A stretch of DNA of 64,000 bases, taken from positions 186,001-250,000 of the forward strand of contig CAMFIF010000003.1 of NCBI GenBank assembly GCA_945952415.1, read 5' to 3'. A program made the translations under genes and the position numbers. Source of the stretch: an uncultured Rhizobium sp. GTDB lineage: Bacteria; Pseudomonadota; Alphaproteobacteria; Rhizobiales; Rhizobiaceae. The notes under the pieces are model-generated. The model searched no databases. It saw only the letters and a list, made by a program, of their open reading frames with translations, and was not told the origin of the DNA. This document shows positions 28,815-37,898 of the stretch, piece by piece. How positions within the stretch are numbered: position 1 is the stretch's first letter; the number at the start of each line of letters is the position of its first letter.

Positions 28815-29974
28815 TGAACGGCAAGCCCCGGGTCCTCTTCTATGTCCAGCACCTGCTGGGCATCGGCCATCTGGCCCGGGCGGGACGGATCGCCGGCGCC
28901 CTTGCCCGCGACGGCTTCGAGGTGACGCTGGTCACCGGTGGCCTGCCCGTCGAGGGCTTTGTCGAAGAGGGCGTGCGGGAAATCCGCCTGCCGCCGCTCG
29001 TCGTCGGCGATGACGGATTCTCGACCCTGATGGATGGGGAAGGCCGGCCGGCGACCGAGGACTACAAGGCCGCGCGCCGCGCAAGGCTGCTGGCGATCCA
29101 TGACGAGATCCTGCCCGATGCGATCATCATCGAGGCTTTTCCCTTCGGCCGGAGACAGGTCCGCTTCGAACTCCTGCCGCTGATCGAGAGGATCGAGGCA
29201 CGCAATCCGAAGCCCCTTCTCCTCTCCTCGATCCGCGATCTCCTGCAGGCCCGCACCAAGCCCGGCCGCGACCGGGAGACGGCCGATCTTGTCCGCGATC
29301 ATTTCGATGCGGTGCTCGTCCATGGCGATCCGGCCTTTGCCCGCATCGAGGACAGTTTCGCGCTCGCAGCCGACATTGCCGACAAGGTCATATATACCGG
29401 CCTCGTCGCCCCCGAGACCCTCGTTACCTCCCCCGACCGCCACGATATCGTGGTGTCCGCCGGCGGCGGAGCCGTGGGCCGCAAGGTCATGGACGCGGCG
29501 ATCGGCGCGGCCCGCCGGCTTGATCCCGCCCTGACCTGGCTGCTCATCACCGGCCCCAACCTGCCGGAGAAGGATTTCGCCGCGCTTCAGGCTGAGTGCC
29601 CGGCCCAGGTCACGCTCGCCCGCTTCCGCCGGGATTTCTCCGGCCTGCTGGCCCGGGCGCGGCTGTCGATCTCGCAGGCCGGCTACAACACGGTGGGCGA
29701 CATTCTGCTGGCCGGCTGCCGCTCGATCCTCGTTCCCTTCGCCGCCGGCGGCGAAACCGAGCAGAATGCCCGCGCCGAACGGCTCGAAGCCCTTGGCCGC
29801 GCCGTGACCGTGGAGGAGGCGACGCTCGATCCGGACCGGCTTGCAGAGGCGGTGATCCGCGCACTTGCCCTTCCCGATCCCGCCGACATTGTGCTTGCGA
29901 GGGATGGCGCGCGGCGCAGCGCCCGCATTCTCCGCTCGCTTCTTGCGCGGGAACCGGTTGCCGACGCGCTCTGA
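28814..29974 (+). CDS. Predicted glycosyltransferase (COG4671 / MurG-like), second copy
   Basis: A 386-residue homologue of the protein at 26343. The start has VQHLLGIGHLARAGRIAGAL, matching the GHLRRC region of the paralogue, and the donor site reads LSISQAGYNTVGDILLAGCR followed by VPFAAGGETEQNARA. The ATG shares one base with the previous TGA (TGATG), so translation is coupled. This is the last gene of the importer/glycosyltransferase run; an 88-base gap with a palindrome follows before the ABC exporter-like gene. Confidence 0.8.
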   Translation: MNGKPRVLFYVQHLLGIGHLARAGRIAGALARDGFEVTLVTGGLPVEGFVEEGVREIRLPPLVVGDDGFSTLMDGEGRPATEDYKAARRARLLAIHDEILPDAIIIEAFPFGRRQVRFELLPLIERIEARNPKPLLLSSIRDLLQARTKPGRDRETADLVRDHFDAVLVHGDPAFARIEDSFALAADIADKVIYTGLVAPETLVTSPDRHDIVVSAGGGAVGRKVMDAAIGAARRLDPALTWLLITGPNLPEKDFAALQAECPAQVTLARFRRDFSGLLARARLSISQAGYNTVGDILLAGCRSILVPFAAGGETEQNARAERLEALGRAVTVEEATLDPDRLAEAVIRALALPDPADIVLARDGARRSARILRSLLAREPVADAL

Positions 29975-29988
29975 AAGTCCCAAAGATT

Positions 29989-30000
29989 ATTCTATAGAAT
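29989..30000. promoter_or_regulatory. 12-bp perfect palindrome upstream of exporter-like gene
   Basis: ATTCTATAGAAT is a perfect palindrome in an AT-rich patch about 60 bases before the ATG at 30063. Its position would suit an operator or promoter element, but no matching regulator is known from the window. Chance occurrence is possible. Confidence 0.3.
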
Positions 30001-30062
30001 CGATTTCGCCCGGAATATATTCTCGTCTCCGGTCCGCCTTGGGCGCCCCTTCAGGAGCATGC

Positions 30063-32777
30063 ATGGAATCGCGTCTCACCCGCTACATCTGGAAGCACAC
30101 GAAGCGTCAGCAGCTCTATATCCTGCTGGTGGTGGCGCTTTCGATGGTGCCCTATTTCCTGTCCTTCGACCTGCCGAAGCAGATCGTCAACGGGCCTATC
30201 CAGGGCAAGGGCTTCGACGATCCGGGCGCGACACAGCTCTTCATGCCGATTTCCTTCGACCTTCCCTATTTCGGAACGGTGAATGTCTTCGATGGCATCG
30301 CGCTGGATCGCATGCACATGCTCTTTGCGCTCAGCATGGTCTTCCTGTTCCTGGTGGTGGTGAACGGGCTCTTCAAGCTCTACATCAACACCTACAAGGG
30401 CCGGCTGGGCGAACGGCTTCTGCGCCGCATCCGCTTCGAGCTGGTCGACCGGATCCTGCGCTTCCCGCCCCAGCAGTTCAAGCGCATCAAGGGCGCCGAA
30501 GTTGCCAGCATGGTGAAGGACGAGATCGAACCGCTCGGCGGCTTCACCGGCGATGCCTTCGTGCAGCCGGCGCTGCTTGGCGGCCAGGCGCTGACGGCGC
30601 TGTTCTTCATCCTGATGCAGAATTTCTGGCTGGGCATGATCGCCGCGCTGATGGTGGCGATCCAGGCGCTGGTCATCCCCCGCATGCGCCGCAAGCTGCT
30701 GATTCTCGGCCGCCAGCGGCAGCTGACCGCGCGCGAACTCGCCGGCCGCGTCAGCGAGATCGTCGATGGCATCGGCACGATCCATGCCTATGACACCTCC
30801 AATTACGAGCGCGCCGACATCGCCCACCGGCTGGGGACGATCTTCAAGATCCGCTATGATCTTTACCAGTGGAAATTCATGGTGAAGTTCATCAACAATT
30901 TCCTCGCACAGCTCACGCCCTTCCTCTTCTACTGCATCGGCGGCTATCTGGCGCTGAAGGGCAAGCTCGACATCGGCCAGCTCGTCGCCGTCATCAGCGC
31001 CTACAAGGACCTGCCGGGCCCTCTCAAGGACCTTATCGACTGGGATCAGATCCGCCAGGACGTGCAGGTCAAATATGTGCAGGTGGTGGAACAGTTCACC
31101 GTCGACGGCGTGATGGACCCGAAGATCCAGGCGCCCGCGGCCGAGCTTCCCGCCCCGCTCGCCCATCCGCTCGCGGCCGTCAACCTCTCGCTCGCCGACG
31201 ACAGTGGCGCCAAGCTTCTGGAGCGGGTGTCGGTGCAGATCAATCCCGGCGAGACGGTGGCGGTCGTCGGCCGCACGGCAGCGGGCGGCGATGCGCTGGC
31301 CGATGCCTTCGGACGCATCATCTGGCCGGAAAGCGGCCGCATTACCGCCGGTGGCGAGGATCTGCTGGAACTGCCCGAGGCCATTTCCGGCCGGCGGATT
31401 TCCTATGTCTCCTCGGAAGCCTACTTCTTCTACGGCAGCCTGAGGGACAATCTCACCTACGGCCTCAAGCACATGCCGCTTCGCCCCGCCGTCTATGACG
31501 ATACGGCGATGAAGGCGCGTCGCTGGGAGATCAACGAGGCGAGGCTGGCCGGCAATCCCGATCTCGACATCCACAGCGACTGGATCGACTATGCCGGGGC
31601 CAATGCCAGCGGACCGGAGAAATTCTTCGACGCCATCCTCGACGTGCTGGATGCGGTGCAGCTGTCCGGCGACATTCTGGATCTTGCGCTGCGCTCCACC
31701 ATGGATCCGCAGCGGCGCCCCGACCTTGCCGAGCGGATCATCGAGCTGCGCCATGCCCTGGGCGGCGTGCTCGCTGCCGAAGGGGTCAGCGGCCTCGTCG
31801 TGCCCTTCGAGCCCGGCCGCTACAATCCGGAAGCGACGGTGGGCGAGAACCTGCTCTTCGGCACTGCGACCGGACCGGAGCTTGCCGGCACCGCCATTGC
31901 CAACAATGCCTATTTCCGCGCGGTCATGCAGGAGACCGGGCTGACCAACACGCTCTTCGAAATGGGCCGCGAGATTGCCGCCAACGCGGTGGAACTCTTC
32001 AGCGACCTGCCACCGGACCACCCCTTCTTCCAGCAACTCACCTTCATGACCGCCGATGACCTGCCTGTCTATCAGGTGATGCTGCAGAAGCTGAAGGGCC
32101 GCGGCTTCGCCGAGGCGACGCGTGAGGAGCGCCTCGCCATCATCCGCCTGAGCTTCCTCTATATCGAGCCCCGCCACCGCTTCGGCCTGCTGACCGAGGA
32201 GCGCATGGCCGAGATCGTCGAGGCCCGCCGCCAGTTCCACGAGGGTCTGCCCGAAGAGCTGAAGGGCGCGCTCGAAACCTATGATCCGGAACGCTATTCC
32301 GGCTCGGCAAGCCTGCTCGACAACATCCTCTTCGGCCGCATCAGCCACCGTCATCCGGATGGGGCGAACCGCATCCGCTCGATTGTCGCCGGCATGCTGA
32401 AGAGCCGTGAACTCTATGACGACGTGCTGGAAATCGGCCTCGAATTCGATGTCGGCCCGGGCGGGCGGCGCCTGACCTCCACCCAGCGCCAGAAATTGAA
32501 CCTCGCCCGCGCGCTGATCCGCCAGTCCGACTATTACATCCTGAACCGCCCGCTGCCGGGCCTCGACCACCGCCTGCAGGACGAGATCGTGCGCAATGTC
32601 CTGGCCTTGCTGGAACGGGGCGGCTCCAGGCCCGCGGTCATCTGGGTTCTCTCAAATGCCAGCCTCGCGCCCCTCTTCGACCGCGTCATGGTCTTCGAGC
32701 GCGGCGCTTTGGTGGGCGATGGCAAGCATCACGAGTTGAGGGAACGCAATGACACCTTCAGACAGCTTGTGTCATAA
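30063..32777 (+). CDS. ABC exporter-like protein with degenerate, internally repeated nucleotide-binding domain
   Basis: A 904-residue protein. The first ~330 residues look like a type IV ABC exporter membrane domain (six helices; VSEIVDGIGTIHAYD coupling region at 230-244). The ATPase domain begins near 375 but is abnormal. The Walker A position (403-410) reads GRTAAGGD with no Lys, the signature at 804-810 is LTSTQRQ, Walker B is YYILNRPLPGLD with Asp/Glu replaced by Asn/Arg, and the switch His is Asn. About 390 residues separate Walker A and signature; the element x-D/E-N-L/I-x-Y/F-G occurs three times (461-467, 595-600, 753-758), suggesting a repeated helical subdomain. AGGAG precedes the chosen ATG. 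The next gene encodes a cyclic-nucleotide-binding protein. It probably cannot hydrolyse ATP normally. Confidence 0.8.
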   Translation: MESRLTRYIWKHTKRQQLYILLVVALSMVPYFLSFDLPKQIVNGPIQGKGFDDPGATQLFMPISFDLPYFGTVNVFDGIALDRMHMLFALSMVFLFLVVVNGLFKLYINTYKGRLGERLLRRIRFELVDRILRFPPQQFKRIKGAEVASMVKDEIEPLGGFTGDAFVQPALLGGQALTALFFILMQNFWLGMIAALMVAIQALVIPRMRRKLLILGRQRQLTARELAGRVSEIVDGIGTIHAYDTSNYERADIAHRLGTIFKIRYDLYQWKFMVKFINNFLAQLTPFLFYCIGGYLALKGKLDIGQLVAVISAYKDLPGPLKDLIDWDQIRQDVQVKYVQVVEQFTVDGVMDPKIQAPAAELPAPLAHPLAAVNLSLADDSGAKLLERVSVQINPGETVAVVGRTAAGGDALADAFGRIIWPESGRITAGGEDLLELPEAISGRRISYVSSEAYFFYGSLRDNLTYGLKHMPLRPAVYDDTAMKARRWEINEARLAGNPDLDIHSDWIDYAGANASGPEKFFDAILDVLDAVQLSGDILDLALRSTMDPQRRPDLAERIIELRHALGGVLAAEGVSGLVVPFEPGRYNPEATVGENLLFGTATGPELAGTAIANNAYFRAVMQETGLTNTLFEMGREIAANAVELFSDLPPDHPFFQQLTFMTADDLPVYQVMLQKLKGRGFAEATREERLAIIRLSFLYIEPRHRFGLLTEERMAEIVEARRQFHEGLPEELKGALETYDPERYSGSASLLDNILFGRISHRHPDGANRIRSIVAGMLKSRELYDDVLEIGLEFDVGPGGRRLTSTQRQKLNLARALIRQSDYYILNRPLPGLDHRLQDEIVRNVLALLERGGSRPAVIWVLSNASLAPLFDRVMVFERGALVGDGKHHELRERNDTFRQLVS

Positions 32778-32851
32778 GGGATAATCCTGTCATAAAACAG
32801 ATAAGCGCCAGCCGCTAAAAGCCGCGCACGAAGAGTGGGACAAGTGAGGCC

Positions 32852-33313
32852 ATGTTGCTGAAGGACGAAGTGGAACTGTTGCGGCGCGTGCCGCTGTTTG
32901 CCGGCGTGGCGCCCGCCAAGCTGAAGCTTCTGGCATTCACCTCGGACCGGGTCATGTATGCCGCGGGTGAGGAAATCTTCCACCAGGGCGATTCCGGCGA
33001 TGCCGCCTATGTGATCCTGAACGGCACCGCCGACATTCTGGTCGATACGCCGGCGGGCGAGATCAAGGTGGCGGAGGCGGAATATTCCTCCATCGTCGGC
33101 GAGATCGCGATCCTCTGCGAAGTCTCGCGAACCGCAACCGTCCGCGCCGCCTCCCCGCTCGATGTCCTGCGCATCAAGAAGGACCAGTTCCTCAAGCTGC
33201 TCGTCGATTTCCCCGAAATCACCATCGAGGTCATGCGGGTTCTCGCCGACCGCCTGAGCCATACGACCCAGGAACTGACCCTTGCCCGCAGCCAGCTGAA
33301 GGCCATCGAATAG
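32852..33313 (+). CDS. Cyclic-nucleotide-binding domain protein (stand-alone)
   Basis: A 153-residue protein that is essentially one cNMP-binding domain. It begins LLRRVPLFAGVAPAKLKLLA, has IFHQGDSGDAAYVILNG in the beta roll, and has a complete phosphate-binding cassette VGEIAILCEVSRTATVRA with Glu84 and Arg93, so it should bind cAMP or cGMP. There is no DNA-binding or enzymatic domain; the C-terminal helix RVLADRLSHTTQELTLARSQ may be a coiled coil for dimerisation or partner binding. It lies 74 bases after the degenerate ABC exporter, which it may regulate. A nucleotidyl cyclase is encoded upstream in the same direction. Confidence 0.88.
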   Translation: MLLKDEVELLRRVPLFAGVAPAKLKLLAFTSDRVMYAAGEEIFHQGDSGDAAYVILNGTADILVDTPAGEIKVAEAEYSSIVGEIAILCEVSRTATVRAASPLDVLRIKKDQFLKLLVDFPEITIEVMRVLADRLSHTTQELTLARSQLKAIE

Positions 33314-33323
33314 ACCGGACGCT

Positions 33324-34955
33324 CTAGGACCGGATCGCGCCCGTCTCCAGGCAGACCGTCAACCGGTCGGATGGCAGGCCGGCGAGATGGTGCTTCATGG
33401 TCTCGAAAAGAGCCGAAAGGCGGGGATCGGCAGGTTGCTCCAACGCCCGGCCCGTAATCTCCCCGTAGGCCTCAAGCCGCGCAGGCGCGATGAAGCGCTT
33501 CACGAGTGCGCCACCCGCCCGGAGCCGATACCAGTCGGTGAGGAAGGCAAGCGCGGAAAGATCCTGAAGGGCCTCGGGCAGACCCTGCCGAAACCCCGCT
33601 TGTTGCGCAAGATCGGCGAGCGAAAGGCCTTTGAAAAGGGCGGCGAGTTCCGCCGGCCATTCCCGCTTCAGGAAGCGCCGTGCGGTCACATGGGCAAGAT
33701 GCGCATCGAGAAGCGCGCCGAGCGTCTCTGCCTCGGGCATCGCGCCGGTCACGGCCCCGGTCATCTCCCCGAGACGCCGGTTCGCCGCCCGGATCACCGG
33801 GTCAAGCGGCAGATCGTCCAGGGAAAGCGTGTCGATCCGGGCCTCGCTGCCTGTCACCGTCACGATCTTCACCGCCGCCGGAAAGGCCACCAGCGCCGGC
33901 ACCGCCAGATTGACGAGCGCGCCCTCCGCGCCCTCGTGCCGGGCCGTGTTATTTACGTGCACATGGCCGCTGAAATGCAGCCGCATGCCAGCGGAAAGCA
34001 TGGCTTCCGCAACCCCTGGCCCCGGCATGCGCCGGTGAAAGGCATTCTCGCCCATCATCATCCGTTCGAGCGGAAGTGTGCCGTCCAGCGTCTCCAGCAC
34101 CGGGTAATGGGAGAAATGAATGAGCTGTTTGCCCTCCCGCGCCGCCCGCGCCGCCACATCGGCAAGCCATGAGACGAGAAAGGGCTTGTGGAGAAGAAGG
34201 GCATTCCAGCCGGCCGCCGTGCTGTCGGCAAGCCCATCCTCGCCCTCGGGATCGGGCGCGAAGACATTGGCGTCGATCATCGCGAACCAGAGGCCCGGAC
34301 CGGGCTCCACCAGATAGGAGGCATCCATGAGCCGACGGATTTCCTGGCCTGAGGCATCGAAAAGCCCATAGGTCCGCTCCGCCGGATCGGGATCGGTGCC
34401 AAAGGGGCTCTCCCAGTACTGGCAGGGCACATCCCGGAAGAAACCGCACCCGGCAGGCAGATTGTCGGGATAGCCGCCGCAATACATGCCCGGGGTGACG
34501 ATCCGGCGATCCGCGCGCGGATCGTCGTAATCGGGATCGCTGGTCACCAGAACGATTTCTCCTTCGGAGCCCGCATAGCGCTTGCGCCGGTGGCGCCCCT
34601 TGGCGCCGAAGAGATCGTGATTGCCGGGAAGCGCGAAGAACCGCATGCCCCTTTCTCCCCGGAAGCGGGCGAGAAGCCGGGAAAGCGCATCAAGAGTCAC
34701 CTTCTGCCCGTCATCGGAGTAATCGCCGAGCAGCACGACATCGCGGATACCCTCCTCGGCCAGCCTTTCGAGCGAAAGGGCAAGGATCGCGCCCGCCTCA
34801 TTATAGATGCGTGGCGCGCGGGCCACGTCGCCGGGCAGGCGGAGATTGAGCCGCCGGCCCGCCTCCGGAAAGCCCCCAAAGCCGAAATCCGCCTCCGGAT
34901 CGTGAAAATGGGCATCCGCAATCACGGCGAAACGGTGGAGGGGTCGGGCTTCCAA
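33324..34955 (-). CDS. Calcineurin-like metallophosphoesterase
   Basis: A 543-residue cytoplasmic phosphoesterase. The five metal-site blocks are visible: ADAHFHD (about 13-19), LLGDYSDDG, LPGNHDLFG, HFSHYP and FSGHVHVNN. A C-terminal ~170-residue helical region (from EMTGAVTGAM onward) is outside the core fold and unrecognised. The family includes cyclic-nucleotide phosphodiesterases and sugar-nucleotide or phospholipid phosphatases; the substrate is not clear. Convergent with the cNMP-binding gene (10 bp between stops) and divergent from the MBL gene. In a locus with cyclases, a phosphodiesterase role is an attractive but untested idea. Confidence 0.8.
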   Translation of the reverse strand: MEARPLHRFAVIADAHFHDPEADFGFGGFPEAGRRLNLRLPGDVARAPRIYNEAGAILALSLERLAEEGIRDVVLLGDYSDDGQKVTLDALSRLLARFRGERGMRFFALPGNHDLFGAKGRHRRKRYAGSEGEIVLVTSDPDYDDPRADRRIVTPGMYCGGYPDNLPAGCGFFRDVPCQYWESPFGTDPDPAERTYGLFDASGQEIRRLMDASYLVEPGPGLWFAMIDANVFAPDPEGEDGLADSTAAGWNALLLHKPFLVSWLADVAARAAREGKQLIHFSHYPVLETLDGTLPLERMMMGENAFHRRMPGPGVAEAMLSAGMRLHFSGHVHVNNTARHEGAEGALVNLAVPALVAFPAAVKIVTVTGSEARIDTLSLDDLPLDPVIRAANRRLGEMTGAVTGAMPEAETLGALLDAHLAHVTARRFLKREWPAELAALFKGLSLADLAQQAGFRQGLPEALQDLSALAFLTDWYRLRAGGALVKRFIAPARLEAYGEITGRALEQPADPRLSALFETMKHHLAGLPSDRLTVCLETGAIRS

Positions 34956-35133
34956 TCGGCAAATCCTGGGGCTTTCAGACAGTTTTCAGACATAACTGCC
35001 AATAAGGGTCCGGCCAAGCCTTGAAATTGCTCGCCACCCGTGGAGAGTTTCGCTAGCATGGCAAAATGATGGCGGCGTTGAGGAACTCCCTGTTTTTCTG
35101 AAGGGTTAGCGTCGCGAAGGAAAACGGGACGGA

Positions 35134-36012
35134 ATGGGCGTTGTCGCCCGGCCCGCCCACGAGGAAGGCAGTACGAAGAGCGTGAGCGAAAGCGGGTTTC
35201 GGGTCAAGTTCTGGGGAACGCGCGGCAGTCTGCCGGTTTCGGGCGCGGACTATGCGCGGTTTGGCGGCAATACGATTGCGGTGGAAATCTCCTGCGACGA
35301 TGAAACCCTGCTTTTCGATGCCGGGTCCGGTCTTCCGCTCGCGGGGCGTGCACTGGCTGCGGACCGCACCAAGACCACCCATCTCTTCATGTCGCACTTC
35401 CATTACGACCATATCATCGGCCTGCCCTTCTTCTGCCCGCTCTTCAATCCGCGCGCCACGGTCTCGCTCTGGTCCGGCAACCTACATGGCCAGCAGACCA
35501 CCCAGCAGACGCTGAAGGAAATCATGCGGCCGCCCTTCTTCCCCGTGAGTCCCGATATCTGCGCCGCCCGCGTGCGCTGCATGGATTTCAGGGCGACGGA
35601 TGTTCTGGAACCGATTGCCGGTGCCCGGCTGACGACCGGCATGCTCAACCATCCCGGCGGCTCGATCGGCTATCGCGTGGAATGGAACGGCCGGGTCGTG
35701 GCCCTGATCACCGATACCGAACACGAGCCCGGAAAGCTCGACGACACCGTGCTTTCCCTGATTCGCGGGGCCGATCTCTTCATTTATGACGGCGCTTTCG
35801 AAGACCACGAAATGGAGAAATTCAAGGGCTTCGGCCACTCCACCTGGCAGCAGGCCGTGCGTCTCGCCCGCGAGGCAGGGGTGAAGCAGACCGCGATCTT
35901 CCACCATTCTCCGACCCGCATCGACAGCGAGCTGGAAGCGATGGAAGCGCGCGCGCAGAAAGAATTGTCCTCGCTGTTCTTTGCCCGGGACCTGCAGGCC
36001 GTCACGCTGTAA
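35134..36012 (+). CDS. MBL-fold metallo-hydrolase
   Basis: A 292-residue metallo-beta-lactamase fold enzyme. It opens with FWGTRGSLPVSG and GGNT, then LLFDAGSGL and the metal motif SHFHYDHIIGLPFF (HxHxDH variant), later ITDTEHEPG, DLFIYDGAFEDHEM and IFHHSP. This subgroup resembles the phosphodiesterase branch of the fold (PhnP/RNase Z-like). An in-frame GTG at 35182 would remove 16 N-terminal residues and bring the first motif closer to the start; I keep the ATG but this is uncertain. Its last 11 bases overlap the end of the convergent deacetylase gene. Confidence 0.8.
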   Translation: MGVVARPAHEEGSTKSVSESGFRVKFWGTRGSLPVSGADYARFGGNTIAVEISCDDETLLFDAGSGLPLAGRALAADRTKTTHLFMSHFHYDHIIGLPFFCPLFNPRATVSLWSGNLHGQQTTQQTLKEIMRPPFFPVSPDICAARVRCMDFRATDVLEPIAGARLTTGMLNHPGGSIGYRVEWNGRVVALITDTEHEPGKLDDTVLSLIRGADLFIYDGAFEDHEMEKFKGFGHSTWQQAVRLAREAGVKQTAIFHHSPTRIDSELEAMEARAQKELSSLFFARDLQAVTL

Positions 36013-36742
36013 GGAGCGCGCCCGCCGGTTGCCAGCGGCATCCGGGATGGGCAGTCGTCAGCTCGAACAACGATCCGAGAAAGCCATCAACCGCGCCGTC
36101 ATGGACGAGGTGATGGGTCAGCAGACCCATGGCCTGTCCATCGCCCATGCTTTCGATCCGCGCCGCGATTTCCCCAAAGAGAATATCGGCCGGCCTCCCG
36201 CCCCGGGTACCGTGCCAGTCCATCACATCCACATGGGTGTTGAGTTCGGGTAGCCCGCGATCCTTTTCCGCGCCGAAGACGGACAGGGTACGAAGCCCGA
36301 TCCGCGGCAGGAGGGAGAGAAGATCGGGCGCGATCCGGTTCCATGGCGGCACCAGCATCGGCAGCATGGCCTCGCCGTAAAGGGCGGAAAGCTTGCCGAA
36401 GCCCGTCGCCAGTTCCGCCAGAACCAGCGCGGCCGGGCGATGCGAGCCGAGCTCCTGCTTCTTCTCGGAAGGCGGGGCATAGTTGCGGTGCGACCAGCCG
36501 TGAAGAGCAATGCTCACCCCCTCCCTGCCTGCCAGATAGGCTTCAAGTGCGATCCCGGTTTCCTCCGGGATGACGGCAAGCGTGACCGGCACGGAAAAGG
36601 CCTCGGTGAGGGTCAGGAAGCGGGCCAGCGCATCCGTCGGCTCCACCGCATCGTCGTCACGCAGCCAGAAGCGGGCGGGACGTCCCGCCGCCGCACGCCG
36701 GTCAAGGGCCTCCACCAGCCTTTGCCTGCCCCAGTCGTTCAT
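36002..36742 (-). CDS. Polysaccharide deacetylase family protein (NodB-like fold)
   Basis: A 246-residue protein with a carbohydrate esterase 4-like plan: FWLRDDDAVEPTDAL (about 25-39; catalytic/metal Asp), ALHGWSHRNY (79-88; two His metal ligands), LVPPWNR and a final LLTHHLVHDG. There is no signal peptide, so it may act in the cytoplasm on a lipid-linked sugar. It overlaps the glycosyltransferase upstream by four bases (ATGA), so the pair works together, probably deacetylating a sugar that the transferase adds or extends. Confidence 0.82.
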   Translation of the reverse strand: MNDWGRQRLVEALDRRAAAGRPARFWLRDDDAVEPTDALARFLTLTEAFSVPVTLAVIPEETGIALEAYLAGREGVSIALHGWSHRNYAPPSEKKQELGSHRPAALVLAELATGFGKLSALYGEAMLPMLVPPWNRIAPDLLSLLPRIGLRTLSVFGAEKDRGLPELNTHVDVMDWHGTRGGRPADILFGEIAARIESMGDGQAMGLLTHHLVHDGAVDGFLGSLFELTTAHPGCRWQPAGALLTA

Positions 36743-37827
36743 GCTGTCTCTCCCCTTGCGATCGCCTGCAGCCAGCCATCGAGCTTCGCGGCTGCCCGGT
36801 CAAGCCCCCGCTCGGAAGCAATCATCTGGCGCGCACCGCTTGCGAGCCGTCGGCGCAGCGCTTCGTCACCGAGAAGAGCCTCGACCGCCCGGGCCAGCCC
36901 TTTTTCATCGCCGAAGGGCAGAAGCAAACCGCTCCGGTCCTCCTCCACCACCTCGTCCACGCCGCCGGTGCGGTAGGCGAGAACGGGCAGGCCGGCGGCC
37001 TCCGCCTCCAGATAGGCCATGCCATAGGCCTCTCCGACCCCCGGCCACACATAAATCGCGGCCCGCTTCAGCCGGTCCAGAAGCGCGGGACGCTCGAGCG
37101 CGCCATGAAAGGTGACGCGACCGGGAGGAAAGTCTGCGAACAGCGCCTCCACCTCCTGGCGGCATGGGCCATCGCCCACCACATCCAGTGTGAAGGGCGC
37201 CTTCACCCTGGCCAATGCCCCGGCAAGCGCCCGGTAGCTCTGGAATTTGTCGCCGGGCCGCATCATCGCGACCGTCACCAGCCGCCCGGCCTCCGGCGTG
37301 GGGTCGATGGCGAGGAAATCCGCCGCATCGAGAAAGGGCTTGAGCCGGGCGGTCCGGGCTCCGGGCGCGCCAAGCTGGAGCCCCGCCTCATCGCGCGCGG
37401 TCATGGAAATGTTGAGTGCCGCCTGCGTGACGGCCTCAAGCACGGCTGCCTGCGCCTCTCCCCAGCCTTCACCGTTTCGCCTCTCCGACCACGAGGCTTC
37501 CATCGTGACATAGGGAAGGCCCGCCCGCCGCGACAGCGCGGGGCCTAGAAGATCCGGCGCCTTGTAATAGACGTGATAGGTGAACCAGAGATCGGGCCGG
37601 CCTTCCCGCGCCCAGCGGGCCTCGATCCGCGCCCGCTCGGCTTCGGCGACACCCCCCATCGGCCCATGGTCTGCGGGCATACGGGCAAAGCTGCGGAACT
37701 CCGAGACCAGATCCACCGCATGGCCGGCGGCCTGCAAGGCCGCGATCGTCAGCCGCGCCATCATCCGGTCGCCGGAAGGAACGGGATGCCAGGGGGATTT
37801 CAGTGGCGCGTAGTATGCAATTTTCAT
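36739..37827 (-). CDS. Glycosyltransferase family 4 protein
   Basis: A 362-residue GT-B transferase. The start is IAYYAPLKSPWHPVPSGDRMMARL; the donor-site half has VTFHGALERPALLDRLKRA, IYVWPGVGEAYGMAYLEAEAAGLPVLAY (with the EAYGM...E pattern of GT4) and GVDEVVEEDRSG. It is first in a two-gene unit with the deacetylase. The acceptor is unknown. The gene is divergent from the FkbM methyltransferase gene at 37899. Confidence 0.87.
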   Translation of the reverse strand: MKIAYYAPLKSPWHPVPSGDRMMARLTIAALQAAGHAVDLVSEFRSFARMPADHGPMGGVAEAERARIEARWAREGRPDLWFTYHVYYKAPDLLGPALSRRAGLPYVTMEASWSERRNGEGWGEAQAAVLEAVTQAALNISMTARDEAGLQLGAPGARTARLKPFLDAADFLAIDPTPEAGRLVTVAMMRPGDKFQSYRALAGALARVKAPFTLDVVGDGPCRQEVEALFADFPPGRVTFHGALERPALLDRLKRAAIYVWPGVGEAYGMAYLEAEAAGLPVLAYRTGGVDEVVEEDRSGLLLPFGDEKGLARAVEALLGDEALRRRLASGARQMIASERGLDRAAAKLDGWLQAIARGETA

Positions 37828-37898
37828 ATTGGATACCTATTTCCCGGTCAGCCGCCCTGTCAATTCGGCACCGCACCCGCTGAAGGACCCTGAAGATC

